Shown here in pieces: positions 53,092 through 60,976 of a stretch of 64,000 nt of DNA. The notes below the pieces were generated by a model. That model saw only the letters and a list, made by a program, of their open reading frames with translations, did no database searches and was not told the DNA's origin. The DNA is from Prochlorococcus marinus str. MIT 1013. Its GTDB lineage: Bacteria > Cyanobacteriota > Cyanobacteriia > PCC-6307 > Cyanobiaceae. A program made the position numbers and the translations under genes. The stretch spans positions 372,001 through 436,000 of the forward strand of contig NZ_CP114778.1 in assembly GCF_027359395.1 (NCBI RefSeq), in the 5' to 3' direction. Numbering within the stretch: the stretch's first letter is position 1; the number at the start of each line of letters is the position of its first letter.

Positions 53092-54063
53092 TTATTTACC
53101 AATACGCTTAACCGCAGCACGAGACTTGGCAAGAATATCACCTTTAAGAGGTACAAATCCAAGAGAGGGAGCCTTAGCCTGGGCTTTATCACTTAGCAGG
53201 TAGTTAAGTGATTCTTGGACGGCTTTAGTATTTCTACCATTACCAGTCTCGTAAGCAAGAATCCATGTAAGCGTAGCGATTGGATATGCACCCTTAGCTT
53301 TTGGGTTAGGATTTTTACCAGCTAAATTTTTATCTAGTTTTATACCATTAAGAGCTTTTGCTCCTGCTTCTGTTGTTGGCTTTAAAAACTCACCAGATAA
53401 ATTTTGAAGAGCGGCAGGTTTAATTACACCTCTAATATATGACTGGTTTACATAACCAATTGCACCAGGAGTATTACGAATTACGCCTGCAACACCTGCG
53501 TTACCTTTTCCACCAACACCAGCAGGCCAAGCAATAGATTTACCTGTTCCTAAATTCCATGTCTTAGAGAAAGCTTGCATAGAGTTTGAAAAAGCCTTGG
53601 TTGTACCGGAGCCATCAGAGCGATGTGCCCATGTCATTTTCCCTGCAGGACAACCAACTTCTTTCCAATTTGAGATTTTACCCATAGCAACGCGAACAGC
53701 TTGCTCTTGAGTAAGTTTAAGATCGCAGTCATAGTTGTATCCAAAGGCGATTGTTCCACCAACCATTGGGATTTGGACTAATCCACGAGTAACTTTTGCA
53801 ATATCTGTTGCTTTCATTGGATCATCAGAAGCACCGAAGTTAACGGTTTCATCAATGAAAGCTTTACGGCCAGAACCTGAACCAACAGCTTGATAGTTGA
53901 CTCGAGGTCCACCTTCTTTAGCTAAATCAGAAAACCAACGAGTGTAGATTTTAGCGGGAAAGGATGCACCTGCTCCACTAAGACGACTAGCCGCATTTGC
54001 GGACATGCCTGCGCCCACTGCAAGCAAAGAAGTAAAGATGAGGGCCTTCTTAGCGAAGGTCAT
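53092..54063 (-). CDS. pstS: Phosphate ABC transporter substrate-binding protein
   Basis: A 323-residue periplasmic binding protein. An N-terminal signal peptide (ALIFTSLLAVGAGMSANAA) precedes ASFPAKIYTRWFSDLAKEGG, VGSGSGRKAFIDETVNFGAS and RSDGSGTTKAFSN, the phosphate-binding and hinge blocks of PstS. It captures phosphate for PstABC, which is not in the window. The placement next to arsR-gap-arsJ is functionally coherent because phosphate starvation raises arsenate uptake. Promoter region upstream is AT-rich; no Pho box can be confirmed by eye. Confidence 0.93.
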   Translation of the reverse strand: MTFAKKALIFTSLLAVGAGMSANAASRLSGAGASFPAKIYTRWFSDLAKEGGPRVNYQAVGSGSGRKAFIDETVNFGASDDPMKATDIAKVTRGLVQIPMVGGTIAFGYNYDCDLKLTQEQAVRVAMGKISNWKEVGCPAGKMTWAHRSDGSGTTKAFSNSMQAFSKTWNLGTGKSIAWPAGVGGKGNAGVAGVIRNTPGAIGYVNQSYIRGVIKPAALQNLSGEFLKPTTEAGAKALNGIKLDKNLAGKNPNPKAKGAYPIATLTWILAYETGNGRNTKAVQESLNYLLSDKAQAKAPSLGFVPLKGDILAKSRAAVKRIGK

Positions 54064-54423
54064 GAGGCCTAATAAAAAAACTTGCTCTTATTTCATAGCA
54101 TCTAATTGATCAAAATATTTGTCATTGGAAATCAAATTAGCAATTCATCAATTTTTCTTGATCTATTCTTAACCTTTCGATAACCCAAGATTAATTTTCG
54201 TAAGAAATTAATTAGAACAGTGGTTTTTACTTGCTCAATTATTTTTTGCATGGGTTATTATTTCGATCAATATCCAAACCATGAAATCCGGAAACAGATA
54301 TCTACAGATGGATTATTAATAGATTAAATATAGGTATGGAGAAATAAAACGACTTAAAGATATTAGAGAAAGTATCAACTAAAATTATGAAAGTGCTAAT
54401 TAATACCTCTACAAAGAAAGAAG

Positions 54424-54654
54424 ATGAGATGGCCACCGAATGCAGCTTGGACCTCAGCCGTAAAAAGAGAAGGTTATCGACATTTTGAAGTTAAAAGCTA
54501 TGGAGGCAAAAAAGATGAACGGTGGGTAGAACTATTTCCAGTTAACAACAACGAAATTCTTATAAGAGTTCCATGGTCGGAATTAAAAACATATTCAAAG
54601 TGGACGAGTGGATGGCTTCAGTTGCCAAAAGATGAAGATTGCGATGGCAACTAA
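54424..54654 (+). CDS. TIGR02450-like Trp-rich small protein
   Basis: 76 residues: AAWTSAVKREGYRHFEVKSY, ERWVELFPVNNNEILIRVPW and SELKTYSKWTSGWLQLPKDE. The W-T-S...REG-x-RHF...WVEL...VPW-x-ELK...GWLQLP pattern is that of TIGR02450, a small Trp-rich family of unknown function. A different short frame starts upstream at 54388, but this one is the conserved protein. It ends 31 bp before repeat copy B. Confidence 0.75.
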   Translation: MRWPPNAAWTSAVKREGYRHFEVKSYGGKKDERWVELFPVNNNEILIRVPWSELKTYSKWTSGWLQLPKDEDCDGN

Positions 54655-54691
54655 TCTTTAGAGAAAGTAAAAAACAGATATTTAAGTAATT

Positions 54692-54983
54692 ATTCCTACA
54701 CGGCTGACAGTGGTTTGTTCTTATATTTTTTGAACTTCTCAGGACAACCTTCTTTTTATACTGAGCTTTAGAAGGTTGTTTCTTTGAATAATAAACGTCA
54801 GTACTCCTCCCCAGAAGCCAATCAATTGATGACCAGTGCAATTGATTGCCTGACGTACATTTATCCTAAAATCACTTTTTCATCAATAGTTCTGTAGGAC
54901 CGTACGTCTTAGGTAGGGAAACCGTAGAAAGAATAAAACTCTTTTAATTAGACATTTAAAAAGGGCCCGAGGGGGCCCTTTTT
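54692..54983 (+). ncRNA. Candidate structured small RNA in repeat copy B
   Basis: Same nested hairpins and exposed ACTCCTCCCC as in copy A, ending at the terminator below. If transcribed, the cell would make two identical RNAs from two loci. Confidence 0.55.
54958..54983 (+). terminator. Bidirectional GC hairpin terminator, copy B
   Basis: GGGCCC-GAGG-GGGCCC flanked by A5 and T5, identical to the copy A terminator. Confidence 0.8.
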
Positions 54984-55371
54984 CTTTACCGATTCTTTGG
55001 AAGCTTCTGGATATTGGTGGCCTGGGGCCAAGTGTCTAGTAGAAAGGCTTTTTTACTCCGTTAGGGCACCTAAACGATGCAGAGGAGGTTCGACTGAATT
55101 GACGCACCTAAATCATTGATCCTTGTCGCATCAGACGAATAACCTACTTATTCATTGAGAATGTTGGAGCAGGAACCAGAATTCAGTTCGCTTCTCTTAA
55201 ATACTCAGGTGGAGTGTCGACCATCAATGGTGCCTCTTAACTCAACAAACGTATCTTTGCTCTATTCGCACCTCAACGCAATCAGCCTTAATGCCCATTG
55301 CATTTCCACTACACCTGATCAAAAATAGTAAGTTTGGGGTCTAGCTAAGATCTAATCAATAAATCAAAAAC

Positions 55372-55566
55372 ATGAATCAGACTCCAGAGAAAGAGAAGGG
55401 AATGAGCTTTATTAAAAAAGCTGGTAAATGGGCTCCATTAGTTGGAGGAGCATGGATTGTTCTAAATATTGTTGTTCCATTAGCTCTTCTTCGTATTCCT
55501 GCAGTCCAAAAATACTTAGTAGTACTTGAAGACAAACTCCCTTTTGATATTCCAGGTATTGGTTAG
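55372..55566 (+). CDS. Single-span small protein downstream of repeat copy B, 64 aa
   Basis: MNQTPEKEKGMSFIKKAGKW, a membrane helix (about residues 22-40, PLVGGAWIVLNIVVPLALL), then VQKYLVVLEDKLPFDIPGIG. One base separates it from the next gene. Looks conserved; function unknown. Confidence 0.55.
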   Translation: MNQTPEKEKGMSFIKKAGKWAPLVGGAWIVLNIVVPLALLRIPAVQKYLVVLEDKLPFDIPGIG

Positions 55567-55743
55567 ATGGCAACAGAGATTATTTGTTTTTTCTTGCTTG
55601 GTATTGCAGCACTGCTTCTAAATGCTGGACTCGACGCTCAAGTTCTTCCACTCTTTTGGCTAATTCTTCCATTAGTAATCAAATTAAGTTTCGACAATAT
55701 AACCAGAAAGAAAGCTCTCCTCATCAACAAAAAAACAAAATAA
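55567..55743 (+). CDS. Two-span small protein, 58 aa
   Basis: MATEIICFFLLGIAALLLNA, then LFWLILPLVIKLSF and a basic tail TRKKALLINKKTK. Immediately follows the 64-aa gene and is followed in the same frame by the next ORF. Unknown. Confidence 0.5.
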   Translation: MATEIICFFLLGIAALLLNAGLDAQVLPLFWLILPLVIKLSFDNITRKKALLINKKTK

Positions 55744-55776
55744 GGGCTAAGGTCGTTAAAAATTAGCCGAAAAGCT

Positions 55777-55911
55777 TTGAACGAGTTACAAGCATTGACG
55801 CTATCAGGAGCATTAGCTGTATTTGCTATCACCTGGCTATTTTTTGGTTTTGGGGATGATGATGATGATGGAGGCGGGATGATGAGACCTGTCAGACAAA
55901 ATGCCGATTAA
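55777..55911 (+). CDS. Single-span protein with DDDDD-GGG tail, 44 aa
   Basis: TTG start, in frame with and downstream of the 58-aa stop. MNELQALTLSGALAVFAITW then LFFGFGDDDDDGGGMMRPVR. Third member of the Asp-run membrane family (see 46415-46591 and 49026-49202). TTG start inferred because no ATG is in frame. Confidence 0.5.
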   Translation: MNELQALTLSGALAVFAITWLFFGFGDDDDDGGGMMRPVRQNAD

Positions 55912-56040
55912 ACATCAGTAGGGAATAAGGAAGAGAAAAGCCTCAATTTAGAGAAGACAATCCAAAAGGTATTTTTACAAGTCCTAAAGCTAATCAACCT
56001 TCTGATCAAGCATTAGCCTAAGTAATGAGAGCATGGGTAT

Positions 56041-56286
56041 ATGAAAAATTTTCTAATCAAATTAGCTTTATTCGTATTCATTGTTTTCTCTGGATTGAAT
56101 ACTGCTGATGCTGTATTACAAGGTTGGGTACCACCAGAAGATTATGGAGAGGGTGACTCATATGAAATGGGAATGGAGCCTGAGGATGACGCTGAGGGGA
56201 TGGACTCACAAAGTGAAGAGTTGAGTATGGAAGATATTTTTGGGGATGAACAAGTTTTTCCTTTTCCACCAGGTCTAGGCAATTAA
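56041..56286 (+). CDS. Secreted acidic protein with FPFPPGLG motif, 81 aa
   Basis: Signal peptide (about residues 1-24, FLIKLALFVFIVFSGLNTAD) then an extremely acidic region (YEMGMEPEDDAEGMDSQSEE) and GDEQVFPFPPGLGN at the C-terminus. Aligns in layout with 47611-47871: GDD/GDE-Q-x-FPFxPGxG. Function unknown; a processed or secreted peptide is one possibility. Confidence 0.65.
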   Translation: MKNFLIKLALFVFIVFSGLNTADAVLQGWVPPEDYGEGDSYEMGMEPEDDAEGMDSQSEELSMEDIFGDEQVFPFPPGLGN

Positions 56287-56355
56287 TCAAACGCAAACAT
56301 TCTCTTTAGTAATGTAGATGCAGATAACCATCTAACTTTTAAGTTTGTTGAACTA

Positions 56356-56766
56356 ATGGCAGCAATAAAAAAAGACTCAGAGCCTCTAGATAACTTATCC
56401 AGTCAAGAGATAGAGGATATTGTCAGATCAAATGAAATCTTAGATCAAGAAAATGAAAAAATAATCAAAGAAGAAGAAATAGAGGCTAAAAGATTCTCAA
56501 AGACAAAATCTACAAAAAGATTGCTTAGACGATTAAGAAGATCTCCACTTGAAGTGATAAATCGATCACTCTTTTTTGTATTCATTGGTAGTTTTATCTT
56601 CTCCTTTGTCTCTGTGTACTCAATCAACAAGTTGTGGTTTGTTTTTTATGTCATCAGTGCCTTCTCATGTGTTTTATACACTCCAAATAGACAAGCCCTA
56701 AAGGAACTAATTGCAGCATGGCCAAATATCGAAGATCTTTTAAAAAAAAGAAGTCTATGGAAATAA
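56356..56766 (+). CDS. Two-span membrane protein, 136 aa
   Basis: A charged N-terminal half (IEDIVRSNEILDQENEKIIK) and basic KSTKRLLRRLRRS precede hydrophobic segments (about residues 74-92 and 95-112), then KKRSLWK. Probably a cyanobacterial small membrane protein with a cytoplasmic N-terminal domain. Not recognised. Confidence 0.5.
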   Translation: MAAIKKDSEPLDNLSSQEIEDIVRSNEILDQENEKIIKEEEIEAKRFSKTKSTKRLLRRLRRSPLEVINRSLFFVFIGSFIFSFVSVYSINKLWFVFYVISAFSCVLYTPNRQALKELIAAWPNIEDLLKKRSLWK

Positions 56767-56853
56767 ATTATTGAGACTTATAGGCAATTGATTTGAAAAT
56801 TATTTACTGAGGTAAGACTCAACTATTCTAAATTCATAATTGATTAAAAAGTA

Positions 56854-57195
56854 ATGGATAAGAAAGGAGCCAAAGGGTACTGGATCTCAACAGCAAAAGT
56901 TATTAATCAAGAATTATTTGATGAATATGTCGAAAAAGTTGGGCCATGGCTCAAAGAGAATGGTGGGGAGGTATTTGCGAAAGATACAGACCCAAGAGGA
57001 AAAGAAAAAACTGAAGATTCAAACTTAGCCGTCATTACTGAATTCCCATCAATGCGAATAGCTGTAGATGCTTATGAATCTAGTGAATATCAAGAGCTAT
57101 CTAAGCTACGTAAAGCAGCCACCGTGAATGCAACTTTCACAATTATGGAAGGAATGGACGAGGCGACAAAACTTAGAAGAGCAATGGGGATGTAG
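56854..57195 (+). CDS. DUF1330-family protein
   Basis: 113 residues: MDKKGAKGYWISTAKVINQE, VEKVGPWLKENGGEVFAKDT, SMRIAVDAYESSEYQELSKL. Paralogue of the 96-aa DUF1330 protein at 13790-14080, with extra residues at the C-terminus. Function unknown. About 90 bp upstream of the LOG-family gene on the same strand. Confidence 0.78.
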   Translation: MDKKGAKGYWISTAKVINQELFDEYVEKVGPWLKENGGEVFAKDTDPRGKEKTEDSNLAVITEFPSMRIAVDAYESSEYQELSKLRKAATVNATFTIMEGMDEATKLRRAMGM

Positions 57196-57285
57196 ATAAT
57201 GACATCAGCCACTTAACTATTGATTTCATATAGATGTATGAATTGATCTAATTAATAGCATTAAAACTTTAGGAGGTACCTTCTG

Positions 57286-58134
57286 ATGAATAAACAAAAT
57301 AGAAGTGACGATCTAGAGCTAGTCAGCAAAAATCTAGAATTAATTATTAGTTCCGGCAACTACCAATTAGCCCATGAAGATAGAGAGTTACTCAATAGTG
57401 ATGAAATGAGAGGAGTGCGAATGCTTCTAGAAATTAATAAACCAGAAAAAATCCTAGAAGAGCAAAACATATTATCAACAATCATCGTCTTTGGAGGTGC
57501 GAACCTTTCCGATAAAAGCTCTATAGAGAACAGACTTGAACTAGCTAAGAACTCTCTCACCAAAGATCCAAACTCATTAGATTTAGAGAGAGAAATAACA
57601 CGTCTAAAGAATTTACAATCGATATCTCATTACTATGATTCTGCTAGAGAATTCGCGAAGATTGTCTCCAGACAAAACCAAAAAGAGCATTGTAATTCAC
57701 ATGTAATTGTCACTGGTGGTGGCCCGGGGATTATGGAGGCTGCTAATCGAGGTGCTTTTGATGCGGACTGTAAATCCATAGGATTAAACATAAGTCTCCC
57801 AAACGAGCAACATCCCAATGCATATATCACGCCTGGGCTTTGCTTTAAATTTAATTATTTCGCCTTACGAAAATTTCATTTTGTGATGCGATCAGTTGCA
57901 GCTGTCTTTTTCCCTGGGGGATTTGGAACATTTGATGAACTCTTCGAATTACTCACTCTTCGTCAAACTGGAATGAAAACACAAATTCCAATTATTTTAT
58001 TTGGTCGAGATTATTGGTCGAAAGTCATCAACTTTCAATTTCTTTCAGATCACGGACTTATCTCAGATGAGCACATGAATCTCTTTCAATACGCCGATAG
58101 TGCTTCAGAAGCGTGGGACGTAATCAAACAATAG
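57286..58134 (+). CDS. LOG-family (lysine-decarboxylase-like) nucleotide-binding protein
   Basis: A 282-residue Rossmann-fold protein. Two signatures are intact: GGGPGIMEA (residues 144-152) and PGGFGTFDE (210-218), the motif shared by LOG cytokinin-activating phosphoribohydrolases and the lysine-decarboxylase-like TIGR00730 family. Length exceeds plant LOG by an N-terminal region, as in many bacterial relatives. It cleaves nucleotide monophosphates to the base and ribose 5-phosphate if active. A strong AGGAGGT sits 9 bp before the ATG. Confidence 0.85.
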   Translation: MNKQNRSDDLELVSKNLELIISSGNYQLAHEDRELLNSDEMRGVRMLLEINKPEKILEEQNILSTIIVFGGANLSDKSSIENRLELAKNSLTKDPNSLDLEREITRLKNLQSISHYYDSAREFAKIVSRQNQKEHCNSHVIVTGGGPGIMEAANRGAFDADCKSIGLNISLPNEQHPNAYITPGLCFKFNYFALRKFHFVMRSVAAVFFPGGFGTFDELFELLTLRQTGMKTQIPIILFGRDYWSKVINFQFLSDHGLISDEHMNLFQYADSASEAWDVIKQ

Positions 58135-58149
58135 TCCTATCATCAGGTA

Positions 58150-58431
58150 ATGGATTGGAAGACATCACTAGATTGGTATTGCTCAGGTAACATTCTTGAA
58201 AAAGAAGATGTCGACCTTTTAGAGAAACACTATCAAGAAATAATCAATGAAAGCGATTCAAATTTCTCCCCAGAAATAGCTCCAAAACATATTTGTAATC
58301 AAACCAATATTCCAGAGGGAAGTTCTTGGATCAAAGCAGTTGCAGTAATACTTGATCGATTAGATCCAGTAAAAACAGGTAAACCAAGAAGTTTATTAGT
58401 CGATAAATTAAGAAGAAAGCAAAGCAGTTAA
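58150..58431 (+). CDS. Hypothetical protein, 93 aa
   Basis: MDWKTSLDWYCSGNILEKED, APKHICNQTNIPEGSSWIKA, VAVILDRLDPVKTGKPRSLL. Soluble and helical. Starts 15 bp after the LOG-family stop; likely the same transcript. Resembles 61498-61794 in the A-x-ILDxLxP block. It overlaps the MAPEG gene tail to tail by 24 bp. Confidence 0.5.
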   Translation: MDWKTSLDWYCSGNILEKEDVDLLEKHYQEIINESDSNFSPEIAPKHICNQTNIPEGSSWIKAVAVILDRLDPVKTGKPRSLLVDKLRRKQSS

Positions 58432-58818
58432 ACCCTCTTTATACAAAAGAGTTGAACAGAAAAGACCCGAAGCCCAACAAAGTCCTCTAGCAGGAGGAAT
58501 ATCGCCAACATAAGCACCGATATAGATAAACCTCACGAATGGGTGGGACCACGCAGCTATCACTGCCACAGGAGAGACAACACCAGCAACCAGACATAGT
58601 AAACACGCAGGAGCGTGAAGAGTTATGCTCTCCCAGCAATTTTGATGACACCAAACAGCTCTTTTACCAAAATCGGGGAGCTCGTCAAACAAAGCCCTTG
58701 GAGCACTCATGTTCTCAGCCGAATATCCAGCTTTGACTCGGCCATAAGTTAGTGGCCCAATTGAAAGCAAAACAACAACGGCAGACAGGCAAAGGCTCCA
58801 AGCAAAAGCTGTTTCCAT
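58408..58818 (-). CDS. MAPEG-family membrane protein
   Basis: A 136-residue four-helix membrane protein. NMSAPRALFDELPDFGKRAV, WCHQNCWESITLHAPACLLC and VVSPVAVIAAWSHPFVRFIY match the MAPEG family (R-x-x-N-x-x-E and downstream helices), which includes glutathione transferases and leukotriene synthases in eukaryotes. Bacterial relatives are uncharacterised. Monocistronic, overlapping the previous gene's end. Confidence 0.8.
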   Translation of the reverse strand: METAFAWSLCLSAVVVLLSIGPLTYGRVKAGYSAENMSAPRALFDELPDFGKRAVWCHQNCWESITLHAPACLLCLVAGVVSPVAVIAAWSHPFVRFIYIGAYVGDIPPARGLCWASGLFCSTLLYKEGLTALLSS

Positions 58819-59028
58819 GGAATAAATAATTATATCTCGAGCCTAAGTGAGGCAGAGTCAAAATGAGGCTTAAAGGTTGGGTTTCACCTGATAAGCCTAA
58901 AAGTTCATTCAAATAAAATTTTCAAAAAGAAGATAAAAACACAATAATTAGTTAATAAGCTTGTTATTCTCTAGGAGACATAAAGAGTTCTGCTCGACTA
59001 AATCATCCATTATCAAAGTAATACAACC

Positions 59029-59193
59029 ATGGACTGGGATTCTGCAAAACAACATTGCAATGAGCGAAACTGGCAATGGTCATTGGAATTAATCAATCAA
59101 GCACAAAAGGAGATGGAAGAATTAGAGACGAAACTAAAAAAATGTGAGGATCAGCAGAAAGCTAATCGTTTATATAACGCCTGTAATTACTAA
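59029..59193 (+). CDS. Small helical protein, 54 aa
   Basis: MDWDSAKQHCNERNWQWSLE then LINQAQKEMEELETKLKKCE, ending QKANRLYNACNY. Three cysteines, predicted coiled coil. Its TAA overlaps the ATG of the next gene (TAATG). Confidence 0.5.
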   Translation: MDWDSAKQHCNERNWQWSLELINQAQKEMEELETKLKKCEDQQKANRLYNACNY

Positions 59194-59399
59194 TGGAAGA
59201 AATGAGCGCAACAATAGTTCCATTGGGTTCACTTGCACTTATATTTGCTGTGATATCAATCCTTGTGTTCCTTAGGAAGGCAAGTATCGCAAGACAAGCT
59301 GATGAATCTATAAAAAATAGAATGGAGGCAAAAAGAAATGAAAAAACCGAATCTCTTGAAGAACAAAAAAAACGTTTAGAACTTTTGCTTAAAAAATAA
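59193..59399 (+). CDS. Single-span coiled-coil protein, 68 aa
   Basis: MEEMSATIVPLGSLALIFAV, a membrane helix (about residues 12-30), then ARQADESIKNRMEAKRNEKT and a coiled coil ending KKRLELLLKK. Overlaps the 54-aa gene by one base and is translationally coupled. Confidence 0.55.
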   Translation: MEEMSATIVPLGSLALIFAVISILVFLRKASIARQADESIKNRMEAKRNEKTESLEEQKKRLELLLKK

Positions 59400-59411
59400 A
59401 AAAGTACGTAT

Positions 59412-59672
59412 TTACAAATTATCGTCGCTTATTTTGCCAATCCTTTTAATCGGATTAGATCCATCTCTATGATTTGCTGGATCAAATGGGAAATTTGTAT
59501 CTGGCCCTAAAAGATCATCAATACTTTTTGTATCCATTGACCCTTGATCATTTTCAATATCAACATCCGTTGTCATTAACACAGGTTGTGCTTCAACTGA
59601 CTGAAAGCAAAAACTAATTACTAAAAACAGGGACAGAAATAATCCAAACCAAGTTTTTATAACAATTTTCAT
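59412..59672 (-). CDS. Secreted acidic protein, FPFxP family, 86 aa
   Basis: Signal peptide (about residues 1-28, GLFLSLFLVISFCFQSVEA) then an acidic part (TTDVDIENDQGSMDTKSIDD) and DLLGPDTNFPFDPANHRDGS. Shares the secreted-acidic design and FPF-x-P with the proteins at 47611-47871 and 56041-56286, though the tail continues. Function unknown. Confidence 0.6.
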   Translation of the reverse strand: MKIVIKTWFGLFLSLFLVISFCFQSVEAQPVLMTTDVDIENDQGSMDTKSIDDLLGPDTNFPFDPANHRDGSNPIKRIGKISDDNL

Positions 59673-59734
59673 TGAGAAGTAAAAGATTAACTATTTGCAC
59701 AAGGAAAGTATATTTCCTTATTTCCTTTCAACTA

Positions 59735-59896
59735 CTAGTCCTCAAAAATCAGACATGCAGGTGAAGAAGGATTTAAAGCACACTCTCTTTCCCAGTATGT
59801 AGCGATCGCTGTCATTCCTCTTTTGACTGCCTCGTGTTTTCTACCTATGTCACCCATATTTTCACTGGGGACACTAAATGAAGTTTGAAGTTTCAT
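59735..59896 (-). CDS. Small protein with CP12-like C-terminal motif, 53 aa
   Basis: MKLQTSFSVPSENMGDIGRK, HEAVKRGMTAIATYWERECA, then LNPSSPACLIFED. CP12, the redox-controlled protein that assembles the PRK-GAPDH complex, ends with a similar C-x-x-x-P-x-x-x-x-C-x-x-(Y/F)-(E/D)-D. Here the two cysteines are spaced E-C-A-L-N-P-S-S-P-A-C. The resemblance is limited to about 15 residues, so it could be a CP12 relative or chance. Confidence 0.45.
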   Translation of the reverse strand: MKLQTSFSVPSENMGDIGRKHEAVKRGMTAIATYWERECALNPSSPACLIFED

Positions 59897-60092
59897 AGTT
59901 TTCCTCTTCAATTAATTTCGGTATAAACCATCAAGAAGGCCTATGGCAAGTGAATTTATCCTCATCTTTCTCTTAAATTATTTTAGAGTCATCATATAAA
60001 ATATTTTTAATCTGTAAAAAAATAAATTTTTGACATCTGATGAGCTGCTTAAAAAAAGCAAAATCAACTCAAGTAATTAAGGGTTATGACAA

Positions 60093-60227
60093 GTGACTTC
60101 AACAATAATTTCTATAATGACATTAGGCGTCGCTATTACAGGAATATCAGTTTGGTGGGTCAGAACGACCCTCAAAGAAGGAAATAAGGCACTTGAAGAA
60201 AGCCAAAAAGAGAATCTAGACAATTAA
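60093..60227 (+). CDS. Single-span microprotein, 44 aa, GTG start
   Basis: MTSTIISIMTLGVAITGISV then WWVRTTLKEGNKALEESQKE. Helix with a charged, acidic tail. GTG at 60093; no ATG in frame earlier except residue 9. Confidence 0.45.
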   Translation: MTSTIISIMTLGVAITGISVWWVRTTLKEGNKALEESQKENLDN

Positions 60228-60286
60228 CACTTTCATAGATTTAGCTACAAAGCAATGCTTTGAGAAAAACCATTTGAACATTTAGT

Positions 60287-60322
60287 AAAAAAAAGCACCT
60301 TCACTTAAATAGTGGAGGTGCT
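60287..60322 (-). terminator. Minus-strand terminator
   Basis: AGCACCTTCACT (60294-60305) pairs with AGTGGAGGTGCT (60311-60322, one wobble), with an A8 run giving T8 on the minus strand. It follows the 88-aa coiled-coil gene by about 30 bp. Confidence 0.8.
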
Positions 60323-60352
60323 AAGAAACACATTCTTCAGACCAACTAATAG

Positions 60353-60619
60353 TTACTTCTTATTAAGTGCAGCCTTAACCTTTATGGGAGACAAAGCCTT
60401 AAGTTCCTCTTTTATCTCATTTTGACGTTCATCAAGAACTTTAATACGAGCTTGATAGCTCTCTTCTAGTCTTTTTCTGGAGTCCTCGATGTTGTCGAGT
60501 TCCTCTTGACGTTGATTACGCTTAAGCTCTTCAAGCTGGCTATCAGAAACCACATAAACAGTTCTGGTAGGCGCAATTAAAGAATCAGAGAAAAAAGTGT
60601 CGAAGAGTGAAGTGTACAT
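60353..60619 (-). CDS. Coiled-coil protein, 88 aa
   Basis: MYTSLFDTFFSDSLIAPTRT, VVSDSQLEELKRNQRQEELD, then a highly charged helix (RKRLEESYQARIKVLDERQN) and ALSPIKVKAALNKK. Almost entirely helical after residue 25. Terminator immediately downstream. Not recognised. Confidence 0.55.
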   Translation of the reverse strand: MYTSLFDTFFSDSLIAPTRTVYVVSDSQLEELKRNQRQEELDNIEDSRKRLEESYQARIKVLDERQNEIKEELKALSPIKVKAALNKK

Positions 60620-60796
60620 AACTTTTCTTTCGGAGTACGCAACTACTCTGTCCTAAATTAATTTAGTTAGGGATGAGGCATACCGTAGAAATTGATTCGG
60701 TAAATACAACTCACATCGGTTGCTACTACACAAAAGTTAGGTATACCGACCTCTAATCTTTTTCACAAAGCGTCTCTTGAAAGAGATAAAAAAATA

Positions 60797-60955
60797 ATGG
60801 CTACATATTCACTCTTATTTGGAATCCTCGTGATAATCATTTCTTGGAAATTCTTCAATGACTGGGCTTCTGGCCTGGCAGGATTTATTTATGGTGGCAT
60901 CTTATTTTGGAGTATCAAATTATTTGTTGAACTCATTAAAACTTTATTTGGATAA
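60797..60955 (+). CDS. Two-span small membrane protein, 52 aa
   Basis: MATYSLLFGILVIIISWKFF, then GLAGFIYGGILFWSIKLFVE. Two hydrophobic segments around NDWAS. Clear start and stop. Unknown. Confidence 0.5.
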   Translation: MATYSLLFGILVIIISWKFFNDWASGLAGFIYGGILFWSIKLFVELIKTLFG

Positions 60956-60976
60956 AAAATGATGTCTCCATTGAAA

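Larger units (their letters stand above)
54686..55343. repeat. 658-bp perfect direct repeat, copy B
   Basis: Identical over its full length to copy A (43904-44561), same orientation. The left boundary is GTAATTAT after a differing base, and the right boundary is GGGGTCTA, after which copy B continues GCTAAG and copy A continues AAACTT. It ends 28 bp before the ATG of the 64-aa gene at 55372, as copy A ends 29 bp before its own downstream gene. Confidence 0.97.
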
